A stretch of DNA of 64,000 nucleotides from JBKBIP01 sp046297495 (GTDB lineage Bacteria; Planctomycetota; Planctomycetia; Gemmatales; Gemmataceae), in assembly GCA_046297495.1 (NCBI GenBank), contig JBKBIP010000009.1:62001-126000 (forward strand), given 5' to 3'. The notes under the pieces were generated by a model that made no database searches, was not told the origin of the DNA, and worked only from the letters and a program-made list of their open reading frames with translations. Each line of letters starts with the position of its first letter. The stretch's first letter is position 1. Both the position numbers and the translations under genes were made by a program. Of the stretch, positions 43,451 to 51,515 are shown piece by piece.

Positions 43451-44866
43451 ATGCGGTCGGCGGCTTATCCATCAAACCACGTTGGCGCGTGGCCGATGGT
43501 ACCTGTACGCCGCTCCGGCTGCGCCTGGCGGATACTTGCCGTGGCTGCGCTATGCTGGTGTACGCCGCCCGCCGCCGCCCAACCGGCTCTAGAAACGCCA
43601 GCTGCCCCGCCTTCGCCGTGGCGTCTGCTCGACCAACGCCAAGTTGCCGCGACGATCAGTATCCAGTTACTGGACATGGCCCGTCCGGAAGGCATTTTGT
43701 CGGTGGCCAGGGCGGATGACGTGCTGGAACAGGTGAGCTTCGCTTTTAAGGAACCTGAGCCGACTCCGCCGGATCCCATCGTAGGGCTGGAGTGGTTCGA
43801 GAATCACGCTCCCGCCGTGGCGTTGTGCGTTGCCTCGCAGCTGGCGAAAGTGACTGGGCCAGGAAACGCTTGCAGTGCCATCCTCGTTGATCCGGAGTTG
43901 AACCAGTGGATGACTGTCACGCATGATTTTCCGGTGGCGTCCTCCGAACCGCCCCAGCCTCAGCCGGAAAACTTCATGGTTGGCCCCTTGATTGATCTAG
44001 ATCAGCTGATCGGCGTCGAAGACAGCCAGCCCATCATGAACAGCAGCCAGAACCGCTGGGAAGCCTCGGCCTACAACTATTTAGTCGTACGTGCTCGGGA
44101 GATACCGCCGGAGATACTGGCCAAACGATCGGACAAGACCGTGACCTTCGCCCATATGTTCAATGATCCTCCTCTCTACCGAGGTGAATTGATCCATATC
44201 GAAGGCACGGTACGGCGCATCACGAAGTACAAGGCGCCTTCCAGTTTGAAAAACGATGGTGTTGAGTATCTTTACGAAGCATGGATCTACCAGAAACCGT
44301 ATTTTAATTACCCGATTTGCATTATCGTCACCGAGATTCCGCCAGAGTTAGAAAAATGGTTGGGACAATCGCTGGATGATACCTGGATTTCGTTTGACGG
44401 CTTCTTCTTTAAGCTTTACCGTTATGAGTCGGCGGAACGGGTGAATGGACGCCCCCAACAGCGTCTTGCTCCCTTACTGATTGGTCGTAGCTTCCAGCTG
44501 ATTTCCGAAGGGGCCGCGGCGGCGCAACCTTCAACTTCGATTTGGGGTTCATTTACTTCCTTGGGCTGGATCGCGCTGTTGGGGTTGGTCTTCGTCGCCA
44601 GTATCATCGCGGTTTCGGTCAGTTTCATCTGGCTCAGTTGGCAACGAGATGATCAATTGGTGCAAATGCGTTTGCGCCAGGCTCAGTTGACCAACTACCA
44701 GATCGATGGCGAGGATACCGAGAAACACGCTCCAGACTCCCCCGCCGAGCTGGAAGCCGATGCCGAGAACCGGTTCCTGTCGTTGTTTGAAGACAGCGAC
44801 GCGGAAGAACCCAACGCCCCTCCGCGACCGGATGCGGAGCCACCCGAACCATCCCCCCCATCATAA
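43451..44866 (+). CDS. Conserved membrane protein of the ExbB/ExbD cluster
   Basis: A 471-residue protein with an N-terminal signal peptide (AVAALCWCTPPAAAQ), a large exported region, one membrane helix near 375-400 (LGWIALLGLVFVASII), and an acidic Pro-rich cytoplasmic tail. Within the exported region, a segment with YRGELIHIEGTVRRI and WISFDGFFFKLYRYES may form a beta-barrel of OB type; I cannot name a family. It lies between the ExbD genes and the toroid proteins on the same strand, so it is likely part of their complex. Start: ATG at 43451 after AAAGGACTAGGAAC. Confidence 0.65.
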   Translation: MRSAAYPSNHVGAWPMVPVRRSGCAWRILAVAALCWCTPPAAAQPALETPAAPPSPWRLLDQRQVAATISIQLLDMARPEGILSVARADDVLEQVSFAFKEPEPTPPDPIVGLEWFENHAPAVALCVASQLAKVTGPGNACSAILVDPELNQWMTVTHDFPVASSEPPQPQPENFMVGPLIDLDQLIGVEDSQPIMNSSQNRWEASAYNYLVVRAREIPPEILAKRSDKTVTFAHMFNDPPLYRGELIHIEGTVRRITKYKAPSSLKNDGVEYLYEAWIYQKPYFNYPICIIVTEIPPELEKWLGQSLDDTWISFDGFFFKLYRYESAERVNGRPQQRLAPLLIGRSFQLISEGAAAAQPSTSIWGSFTSLGWIALLGLVFVASIIAVSVSFIWLSWQRDDQLVQMRLRQAQLTNYQIDGEDTEKHAPDSPAELEADAENRFLSLFEDSDAEEPNAPPRPDAEPPEPSPPS

Positions 44867-45047
44867 CGATGGGGATTGGTTAAGGACATGGTAGTGTCGT
44901 TCATGAGTTCGCGCTCCTGATCCTTCACCACCAACAAACGCTAGTCATTGGGAAAAGCCGGAATCGAAAGAACGGCAGCGAAGAGGTGAAGGATATTGTA
45001 TCCATTCGCAGTTTAAGTTGGCTCTGAACACAGGGAGACCTCATTCC

Positions 45048-46679
45048 ATGGCAACCGCAACTCCTCCATCCACGGGGCAGCCGAAGCAACCGGCCGCGCC
45101 ACCGCCGGCCGTCATTCGCTCCCCCGCGCTGAACCAGCGTACTGGCGTTAGTATGATGCATCTGGTGCCGGCCTACATTTTGAGCATCTTGGTGCATGTC
45201 GGTTTGTTGTTGTTATTCCTGCTGATCAACGTGACGGCCAAAGCCGAACATGATCAAGAACCCCAGGTGATCGAAACCAAGGTTGAGGACAATCCCCAGG
45301 ACTTAAACCTAACAAACGATGAAATTGGCCTCGATCCGGAAATTCCGACCAATTACGACATCGCTCGCATCGAGGAAGTCAGCGTTCCTGGCCCGGTGAA
45401 TCCGACGGAGGCCGTTGGCATTCTCAATGCTCCCGAAGCGGTTCCCGAAACGATTCCGCCGCCTCCCGGCGTCGGTCGTGGTCAAGGGGGCGCGCCGGAT
45501 GGCGTGGGGGCCGGTAATCCCATGGGCTTTGCCGGTGGCTTCCAAGGGTTGTATCAGCCCGGCGGCTTCGGTGGCCGCAGCGGCGCTACCCGCGAACGCA
45601 TGGTCAAGGAAGGTGGGGGCAACACCCGCTCCGAGGCGGCGGTGGCCGCCGGCTTGAAGTGGCTCAGCCAGCACCAAAATCAAGTCGATGGCTCGTGGTC
45701 GATGGATAAGTTCAGTACCCACGGCCGCTGCAACTGCGGCGACGCAGGACGTGAGCATGGCATTGCTGGCACGGCCTTCGGTTTGTTGCCATTTCTCGGC
45801 GCTGGCGAAACCCACAAGAAGGGGGGCATGTATTCCAAGACGGTGGAAAATGCCTTGAAATACCTGATCATGAAGCAGAACCGCGAAGGCAGTTTTGGCG
45901 GCCGTAATTATGAACAGGGCATCGCCTCCATCGCCATTTGCGAGGCGTATGGCTTGACTTCCGATCCCGTGCTGAAAGGCCCTGCGCAACGAGCGGTCAA
46001 CTACGTCGTCTCGGCCCAAACCAATCAAGGGGGTTGGGACTACACCAAGAATGGGCAAACTTCGGATACTTCCGTCGCAGGCTGGAACGTACAGGCTTTG
46101 AAGAGCGGTCAAATGTCCGGCCTGAGCGTGCCGCGTGAAAGTCTCGCGCGGGTTAGCAAGTATCTGGATGCCTTTGCCGGTGATTCCTATGGCGCCACTT
46201 ATGGGTATCGCAGTCCGGGCAAATCCGCCAACTTGAGCGCCGTCGGCTTGCTGTGCCGACAGTACCTCGGCTGGGGGCCGCGTAATCCAGGCTTGATCAA
46301 AGGGGTTGAATTGCTCATGAGCAAACCCCCCAGCACACGCGACAAGCGGCTATATTACTACTACTATGCCACGCAAGTCGTGCATCACATCGGTGGTGAA
46401 CAGTGGCAGACCTGGAACAACGGCGAGAAAGACAAACCCGATCGACCTGGTATGCGAGACTTGCTCGTCGATTCCCAAGACCAAGGCCGGGAGCCTGGCA
46501 AGCAGCACCAAAAAGGGAGTTGGACGTCTCAGGGTTGGGACACGAATCGCTGGGGCGGCGGCCGCATCATGACGACCTCTTTGGCCTTGCTCACGCTGGA
46601 AGTTTATTACCGCCATCTGCCGCTGTATCGCCGGGAGATGGGGGCGGCCAAGGACGACGACGTTCAAGCTGGCCTGTAA
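45048..46679 (+). CDS. TonB-like anchored alpha/alpha-toroid (prenyltransferase/squalene-cyclase repeat) protein, paralogue 1
   Basis: About 543 residues. After 35 Pro/Ala-rich cytoplasmic residues comes a single membrane helix with SILVH (S46, H50), the SxxxH pattern that TonB uses to couple with ExbB/ExbD. A periplasmic linker follows, with a Pro-rich stretch (PETIPPPPGVGRGQG) and Gly-rich region. From about 195 onward there are squalene-cyclase/prenyltransferase-type repeats (QNQVDGSWSM, KQNREGSFGG, TNQGGWDY) that build an alpha/alpha toroid. No DxDD cyclase motif is present, so a binding rather than a cyclase role is likely. A CNC motif (GRCNC) is shared with paralogue 2. The ATG at 45048 has GGGAG ten bases upstream. 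A strong terminator follows. Confidence 0.82.
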   Translation: MATATPPSTGQPKQPAAPPPAVIRSPALNQRTGVSMMHLVPAYILSILVHVGLLLLFLLINVTAKAEHDQEPQVIETKVEDNPQDLNLTNDEIGLDPEIPTNYDIARIEEVSVPGPVNPTEAVGILNAPEAVPETIPPPPGVGRGQGGAPDGVGAGNPMGFAGGFQGLYQPGGFGGRSGATRERMVKEGGGNTRSEAAVAAGLKWLSQHQNQVDGSWSMDKFSTHGRCNCGDAGREHGIAGTAFGLLPFLGAGETHKKGGMYSKTVENALKYLIMKQNREGSFGGRNYEQGIASIAICEAYGLTSDPVLKGPAQRAVNYVVSAQTNQGGWDYTKNGQTSDTSVAGWNVQALKSGQMSGLSVPRESLARVSKYLDAFAGDSYGATYGYRSPGKSANLSAVGLLCRQYLGWGPRNPGLIKGVELLMSKPPSTRDKRLYYYYYATQVVHHIGGEQWQTWNNGEKDKPDRPGMRDLLVDSQDQGREPGKQHQKGSWTSQGWDTNRWGGGRIMTTSLALLTLEVYYRHLPLYRREMGAAKDDDVQAGL

Positions 46680-47146
46680 CAACTCTCCCATTCACTGATT
46701 GACATGAATAAACCGGGTGGGAATCGATGGCTCGATTCCCACCCGGTTTTGGCTTTTCCCCTAACTCGACAACCATTCGACTCCATGTCGCATGACTTCA
46801 TCAACTCAACCTAAGCCTCTCCCTTAACACGCATAATCGTCATAGCTCTCCCCTTTTGGTGATGGACTTGGAAATGAGAAATCCAGCAAGGGTTTTTGTC
46901 CCTATTGTTACATGTTAAGATAGATCACCGTGACGGAAGACAGCGGCTGGAAGCCAAATCCTCATGAACCCTTCGTGAATGTTTGAAACGCTTATTCTGT
47001 TTTCGGATTATCGAATATCCCGATAGATAGTTATTACTCCCACAAGAAGCGGAGCTTGCTGGAATCGCACCTCATTCCGCCGTCCCGTTCCTTGGAGGCT
47101 CCGTCTCGCGCGGGGTGATAGTTATCTTGTCCAGGAGCATGTCACC
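46680..47146. other. Spacer between the two toroid paralogues
   Basis: Contains the terminator at 46711-46750 and no credible gene in the remaining 390 bases. The region 46880-47060 is AT-richer than the genes and probably carries the promoter for the second paralogue, though I cannot define the boxes. Confidence 0.5.
46711..46757 (+). terminator. Strong intrinsic terminator between the toroid paralogues
   Basis: AACCGGGTGGGAATCG (46711-46726) pairs perfectly with CGATTCCCACCCGGTT (46733-46748) around a 6-base loop, followed by TTGGCTTTT. The 16-base stem and T tract make this the best terminator in the window. Confidence 0.85.
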
Positions 47147-48763
47147 ATGTTCAACCAGGTATCCACACCGAATGTCCCAGCGGGTCGGCCTGTCACCGAG
47201 GGAGCGGTCATTCGTTCCACGACGTTGCCCACGAAAACCCGCGTCCGTGCCGCTCATTTGCTTCCCGCGTATCTCATCAGCACCTTGGTTCACGTGGGCT
47301 TGCTGTTGTTGTTTCTGTTGATCACCGTGACGGCCACCGTCGAGCACGATCAAGAAGTCCAGGTGATCGAAACTCGGATCGAGAACAATCCCCAGGACCT
47401 GAACCTGACCAACGATGACATCGGCCTGGATCCCGAAATTCCCACCAACTACGACATCGCCCGCATCGAGGAAGTGAGTGTTCCCGGCCCGGTGAATCCG
47501 ACCGAGGCCGTTGGTCTGCTCAATGCCCCCGAAGCGGTCCCGCACACGATCCCGCCTCCCCCTGGCGTGGGGCGCGGCACGGGCACCGCGCCGGATGGTG
47601 TCGGCACCGGCAATCCCATCGGTGAGCAGGCGGGAGGATTCGGCGGTCCTTTCGTCCCGGGCGGATTTCCCGGTCGAAGTGGGGCTACCCGCGAACGCAT
47701 GCTCCGCGAAGGAGGCGGCAATACCCGTTCTGAAGCGGCGGTGGCGGCGGGCTTGAAATGGCTCTCCCTGCACCAAAATCCCGTCGATGGCAGCTGGTCG
47801 CTGGACAAGTTTAGCACGCACGGCCGTTGCAACTGCAAGGACGCCGGACACAGCAACGACGCGGCGGGAGCGGCGTTTGGCCTGTTGCCGATGCTGGCCG
47901 CCGGGCAGACACACAAGCGCGCCACGCCCGACAATCTCTATGGCAAGAATGTCGAAAATGCCCTGCGTTTTCTGGTGCTCAAACAAAATCGGGACGGCAA
48001 CTTCGGCGGCGGCATGTACTCGCATGGCTTGGCCACCATTGCCATCTGCGAGGCGTATGGCATGACCGCGGACCCGGTGCTCAAAGGGCCAGCTCAGCGC
48101 GCGGTCAATTACATCGTGGAAGCGCAGAACAAGACTGGCGGCTGGGATTACGGTCCCAAGGCAGTCGGCAACGACACGTCCATCAGCGGCTGGCAGGTCA
48201 TGGCCCTCAAAAGTGGCCAAATGGCGGGGCTGAGCGTGCCGCGTGAGAGTCTGGCCTTGGTTTCCAAGTTTCTCGATATGAACGCCGGGGATTCCTACGG
48301 CAGCGGCTACGGCTACCGGGGACCGGGCAAGTCCCCCACCATGACTGCCGCCGGCCTGTTGTGCCGCCAGTATCTCGGCTGGGGACCGCGTAGTCCGGGG
48401 CTGGTCAAAGGGGTCGAATACCTGATGAATTACCCGCCCGATCCCAAATACAAGAGCATCTACTATTACTACTACGCCACTCAAGTTTTGCACCACATGG
48501 GGGACGACAACTGGCGGAAGTGGAACGGCGGTGAAAAGGGGAATCCGAATCGCCCCGGCATGCGCGATCTGCTGATCGAGACGCAAGATCAAGGACGTGA
48601 TCCGCAATATCCCCATCAAAAGGGGAGTTGGGCACCGACGGGCGACCACATCGCCGGCCACGGCGGCCGCGTCATGATGACTTCGATGGCCTTGCTGACG
48701 CTGGAAGTCTATTACCGGCATTTACCACTCTATCGACGCGAGATGGGGGCCGCCAAAGATTAA
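47147..48763 (+). CDS. TonB-like anchored alpha/alpha-toroid protein, paralogue 2
   Basis: A 538-residue paralogue of the preceding protein with the same order: short cytoplasmic N-terminus, one helix with STLVH (S45, H49; the TonB-like SxxxH), the nearly identical linker DLNLTNDDIGLDPEIPTNYD, Pro-rich PHTIPPPPGVGRG, then toroid repeats (QNPVDGSWSL, KQNRDGNFGG, KTGGWDYG) with the same CNC motif. Most differences lie in the N-terminus, the Gly-rich linker and the repeat surfaces, so the pair probably binds different partners. It has its own start (ATG at 47147 after AGGAG) and lies behind a strong terminator, so it is independently expressed. Confidence 0.82.
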   Translation: MFNQVSTPNVPAGRPVTEGAVIRSTTLPTKTRVRAAHLLPAYLISTLVHVGLLLLFLLITVTATVEHDQEVQVIETRIENNPQDLNLTNDDIGLDPEIPTNYDIARIEEVSVPGPVNPTEAVGLLNAPEAVPHTIPPPPGVGRGTGTAPDGVGTGNPIGEQAGGFGGPFVPGGFPGRSGATRERMLREGGGNTRSEAAVAAGLKWLSLHQNPVDGSWSLDKFSTHGRCNCKDAGHSNDAAGAAFGLLPMLAAGQTHKRATPDNLYGKNVENALRFLVLKQNRDGNFGGGMYSHGLATIAICEAYGMTADPVLKGPAQRAVNYIVEAQNKTGGWDYGPKAVGNDTSISGWQVMALKSGQMAGLSVPRESLALVSKFLDMNAGDSYGSGYGYRGPGKSPTMTAAGLLCRQYLGWGPRSPGLVKGVEYLMNYPPDPKYKSIYYYYYATQVLHHMGDDNWRKWNGGEKGNPNRPGMRDLLIETQDQGRDPQYPHQKGSWAPTGDHIAGHGGRVMMTSMALLTLEVYYRHLPLYRREMGAAKD

Positions 48764-48783
48764 TGGGTATGACGCCGCCAAGA

Positions 48784-48819
48784 GGATTCATCGATTCGCG
48801 TGCGCGAACCGCTGAATCC
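48784..48819. repeat. Dispersed palindromic repeat, copy 5
   Basis: The shortest full copy: GGATTCATCGATTCGCG, two bases, then CGCGAACCGCTGAATCC. Located between the convergent toroid paralogue 2 and miaB genes. Confidence 0.75.
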
Positions 48820-48864
48820 AGTCCCACGATGTTCCGAGCAGACCCGCCTGGTTGGCGTAATATG

Positions 48865-50373
48865 CTACACCAGTGGCAGCGTGATCCGTCCTTGCCGCGT
48901 GTCATCCGAAGGCATGGCAGGTGAAGTTTCCAGCGCTGGCAGGTGGCAAGCATCTGTCCCATTCGCGGCCGCGCCGACGTGCTCTCCTGTCACCACCTTG
49001 CCGAATAGGGTGAATGAGGTAGCATCGTCGATCACGACCGCCACCGTTTGTCCGATCAGCCGTTCGTTCCCCTCGAAAACGACGATATGATCGGTCATGG
49101 TGCGGCCCGTCAGTTGAATCGGCCCAGAACCGGCTTCGTGTTTCAGGTAGTTCTTGCTCGGCCCTTCGACTAGCACTGCCACCGTCTCGCCGATCTTGGC
49201 GCGGTGATTGGTCAGACTGGCGGCATTTTGAATCGCCAGCAGATCGTTGTTGCGGCGTTTCTTGACCTCCTCCGGCACATCGTCGGCATACAACTCATAC
49301 CCCTTGGTGCCGGGACGGGGGCTATACTTAAAGATGAAACTGTTCTTGAAACGTGCCGCGCGCGCCAGATCGCAGGTTTTTTGAAACGATGCCTCCGTCT
49401 CGCCGCTGAAGCCGACGATGAAATCGCTGCTGATGGCCACCCCCGGCACCAGCTCTCGGCAGCGGGCCAGCATGTCTTGGTAAAATTCGACAGTATAAAG
49501 TCGCTTCATGCGCTTCAGCACGTCATTGCAACCCGATTGCGCCGGGACGTGCAGGTACGAGCAAACCCTGGGCAATTCACGCACCGCGTCGAGCAGGTCG
49601 TCGGTCATGTCCTTGGGGAAATTGGTGACGAACTTGATCCGTTCGAGACCGGGCGTGTCATGGATGCGGGCCAAGAGATCGGAAAGCCGCACGCGCCGGC
49701 CGTCCCCCAACGCATATTGATAGCTATTCACGGTCTGTCCTAACAATGTCACTTCCTTGCACCCCTCGGCGGCCAGTTGGCGGACCTCGGCGGCGATGTG
49801 TTCGGGATGCCGGCTCTGTTCTGGGCCACGCACGCTGGGGACGATGCAGTAGGTGCAGAATTTGTCGCAGCCGATCATGATGCGGACATACGCTTGGAAC
49901 GGCGACGGGCGCATGGCGGGATCACGCATTGGGTCGTAGCTCGCGAAGCTGTGCTCGACTTCGGGCCGGGACGCCGCCGCTCGTCCCAGACTGACCGCTA
50001 ACTGTGGCGCGCCGGTGCGCTGCACGTCGGCGATCAGCTCCGGCAGACGGGAGAGCTGCCCGGTGCCGCAGATGATGTCCACGAACGGCGCCCGTTTGCG
50101 GATCACTTCCTGATCTTTCTGAGCCATGCAGCCCAGGACGCCGATTACCTTTTCCGGGTAGCGCCGCTTGTGGCCGCGCAATCGTCCCAAGGCGCTGTAA
50201 ATTTTATCCTCGGCATGTTGGCGCACGCTGCACGTATTGAACAGGATCACATCGGCATCGGTCGGCTCCTCAGTGAGCTGATACCCTTGCCGCCGCAGCG
50301 CACCGACCACCAGCTCGCTGTCCAAGACATTCATTTGACAGCCGACGGTTTCAATGTAGAGTTTGGGGGTCAT
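48865..50373 (-). CDS. miaB: tRNA-2-methylthio-N6-dimethylallyladenosine synthase
   Basis: A 502-residue radical-SAM methylthiotransferase that adds a methylthio group to i6A37 of tRNAs. The N-terminal domain has the three cluster cysteines in VGCQMN, FNTCSVR and GVLGCMAQ. The radical-SAM motif is CDKFCTYC near residue 178. The TRAM domain lies near the C-terminus (IGETVAVLVEGPSK). After it comes an extra tail of about 40 residues. The start is the ATG at 50373. It is flanked by palindromic repeats on both sides and has no evident operon partner. Confidence 0.93.
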   Translation of the reverse strand: MTPKLYIETVGCQMNVLDSELVVGALRRQGYQLTEEPTDADVILFNTCSVRQHAEDKIYSALGRLRGHKRRYPEKVIGVLGCMAQKDQEVIRKRAPFVDIICGTGQLSRLPELIADVQRTGAPQLAVSLGRAAASRPEVEHSFASYDPMRDPAMRPSPFQAYVRIMIGCDKFCTYCIVPSVRGPEQSRHPEHIAAEVRQLAAEGCKEVTLLGQTVNSYQYALGDGRRVRLSDLLARIHDTPGLERIKFVTNFPKDMTDDLLDAVRELPRVCSYLHVPAQSGCNDVLKRMKRLYTVEFYQDMLARCRELVPGVAISSDFIVGFSGETEASFQKTCDLARAARFKNSFIFKYSPRPGTKGYELYADDVPEEVKKRRNNDLLAIQNAASLTNHRAKIGETVAVLVEGPSKNYLKHEAGSGPIQLTGRTMTDHIVVFEGNERLIGQTVAVVIDDATSFTLFGKVVTGEHVGAAANGTDACHLPALETSPAMPSDDTRQGRITLPLV

Positions 50374-50400
50374 GCTGGTTTCCGAAAATCATTTTTTAAG

Positions 50401-50446
50401 GGATGGATCGTTTTACGCTCGGCAGTGAGCGCGAAACGATCCATCC
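50401..50446. repeat. Dispersed palindromic repeat, copy 6
   Basis: GGATGGATCGTTTTACGCTC (50401-50420) and GAGCGCGAAACGATCCATCC (50427-50446) are nearly perfect inverted repeats around 6 bases. It lies between miaB and the Uma2 gene. A related copy is at 51218-51262. Confidence 0.8.
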
Positions 50447-50459
50447 TGTCAATCGTTTA

Positions 50460-51194
50460 TTATCCTTGCTTCGGTGTCTCCCCGCGCAGCCGCGCCAACT
50501 CCTCCTCCAATTGCCGGATGCGTTCCTCGGCTTGGCGGCGTGCTTCGGCTTCGATCTGTGCTTCCCCTGGTCTGGCATAGTGTGTGCCGCTTTTGGTATC
50601 CACGACGCGCACTTGTCCATCCCTATCGACAATCACGCGAAATCCCAGCCGGCTCGTCACGCCACCGTCAGCGTCTTGCTCGTCGGTCCACTTGCCATTC
50701 GCCTGGCGCCGCAACAGCAACAGCCGTTGGGTTAGCATTGCGCCAGGGACATCCACTAGAATGTATTCCTCGATGCCCAAGCTGGCATACAGAATCGGCT
50801 TGTTGGTCAAGTCGCCCTGTTGATGGGTGCGGAAGGATAACACCTCAACCGTGAGAACTGGCGCTGGACCTTCGCGACCAATTTGATAGGAAGAAATGTC
50901 ATCCGGTAAAGGATGGTCTGGTTGAACCACCATCAGATCTGGTGAGACATACGCTGCGGGTTCATTCGGAGCATAATGGAGATTTAGATTGCCGAACACT
51001 CGGTAATCTGTCCGATCCGCAAAATGAAATTCCAATCCATAGAGAAGAATGTCACAGGTCCTAGTATGCGCACTAGATTCCCCCATTTCCACATCCTCAT
51101 CCTCGAACAGGATCGGGAGACCCTTCGGCTTAATCCGTTGCAAGACCGGATCGTCTTCAAAAACACGCCATTGTTCTTGGATTACGTTGCTCAT
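50460..51194 (-). CDS. Uma2-family (DUF820) PD-(D/E)XK-like protein with coiled-coil tail
   Basis: A 244-residue protein. The core has the Uma2 pattern: AAYVSPDLMVVQPDH (Asp of the nuclease-like site), then GPAPVLTVEVLSF (Glu-x-x), then LYASLGIEEYILVD. The tail beyond residue 210 is a charged coiled coil (ARRQAEERIRQLEEELARL). Uma2 genes are extremely numerous in planctomycetes and cyanobacteria, with unknown role. A second, orphaned copy of this tail lies upstream at 51286-51456. The start is the ATG at 51194 with a poor Shine-Dalgarno. Confidence 0.82.
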   Translation of the reverse strand: MSNVIQEQWRVFEDDPVLQRIKPKGLPILFEDEDVEMGESSAHTRTCDILLYGLEFHFADRTDYRVFGNLNLHYAPNEPAAYVSPDLMVVQPDHPLPDDISSYQIGREGPAPVLTVEVLSFRTHQQGDLTNKPILYASLGIEEYILVDVPGAMLTQRLLLLRRQANGKWTDEQDADGGVTSRLGFRVIVDRDGQVRVVDTKSGTHYARPGEAQIEAEARRQAEERIRQLEEELARLRGETPKQG

Positions 51195-51217
51195 GATAAT
51201 GTGTGTCGGTGTAGTAT

Positions 51218-51262
51218 GAATTCATTGGTTCGCGCTCGGCAGCGAGCGCGAAACGATAAATC
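51218..51262. repeat. Dispersed palindromic repeat, copy 7
   Basis: GAATTCATTGGTTCGCGCTC on the left pairs with GAGCGCGAAACGATAAATC on the right. Both this copy and copy 6 sit beside a Uma2 tail sequence and are followed by ATCAATCGTTTATT or TGTCAATCGTTTATT, showing that a unit of palindrome plus tail has been duplicated. Confidence 0.75.
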
Positions 51263-51285
51263 TTTCCATCAATCGTTTATTTTTC

Positions 51286-51456
51286 CTACTGCGGTGTCTC
51301 CCCACGCAACCGCGCCAATTCTTCCTCCAACTGCCGAATGCGTTCCTCGGCTTGGCGGTGAGCGTTGGCTTCGGCCTGCCTCATATTTTCCAGCTCCTGG
51401 AGACGTGCATCCGCTTCATCGGCAGTCGATGAAATATTTCGAGTTTCGCTATCCAT
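51286..51456 (-). pseudogene. Remnant of a Uma2 gene: orphan C-terminal coiled-coil tail
   Basis: A 56-codon frame (MDSETRNISS to RLRGETPQ) ends with QAEERIRQLEEELARLRGET, almost identical to the C-terminus of the Uma2 protein at 50460-51194. The Uma2 core is missing, and the sequence just upstream starts with ATGAGCAACC in another frame, like a gene start. This looks like the two ends of a deleted Uma2 gene or a partial duplication. The short frame might still be expressed as a coiled coil. Confidence 0.6.
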
Positions 51457-51515
51457 TCTGGTTGGGTGTCGATGTCCAGTTGGTTGCTCATTGGTGATGG
51501 TCTCGATCTAAGGAA

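Noticed and set aside
47072..48721. A 549-codon minus-strand frame opposite toroid paralogue 2
   Set aside because: It is antisense to a well-supported gene, and the same kind of shadow lies opposite paralogue 1. The composition (His, Arg, Gly-rich) lacks domain structure.
45048..48763. The toroid proteins as squalene-hopene or terpene cyclases
   Set aside because: No DxDD motif is visible, and the TonB-like anchor and ExbB/ExbD neighbours point to a different role.
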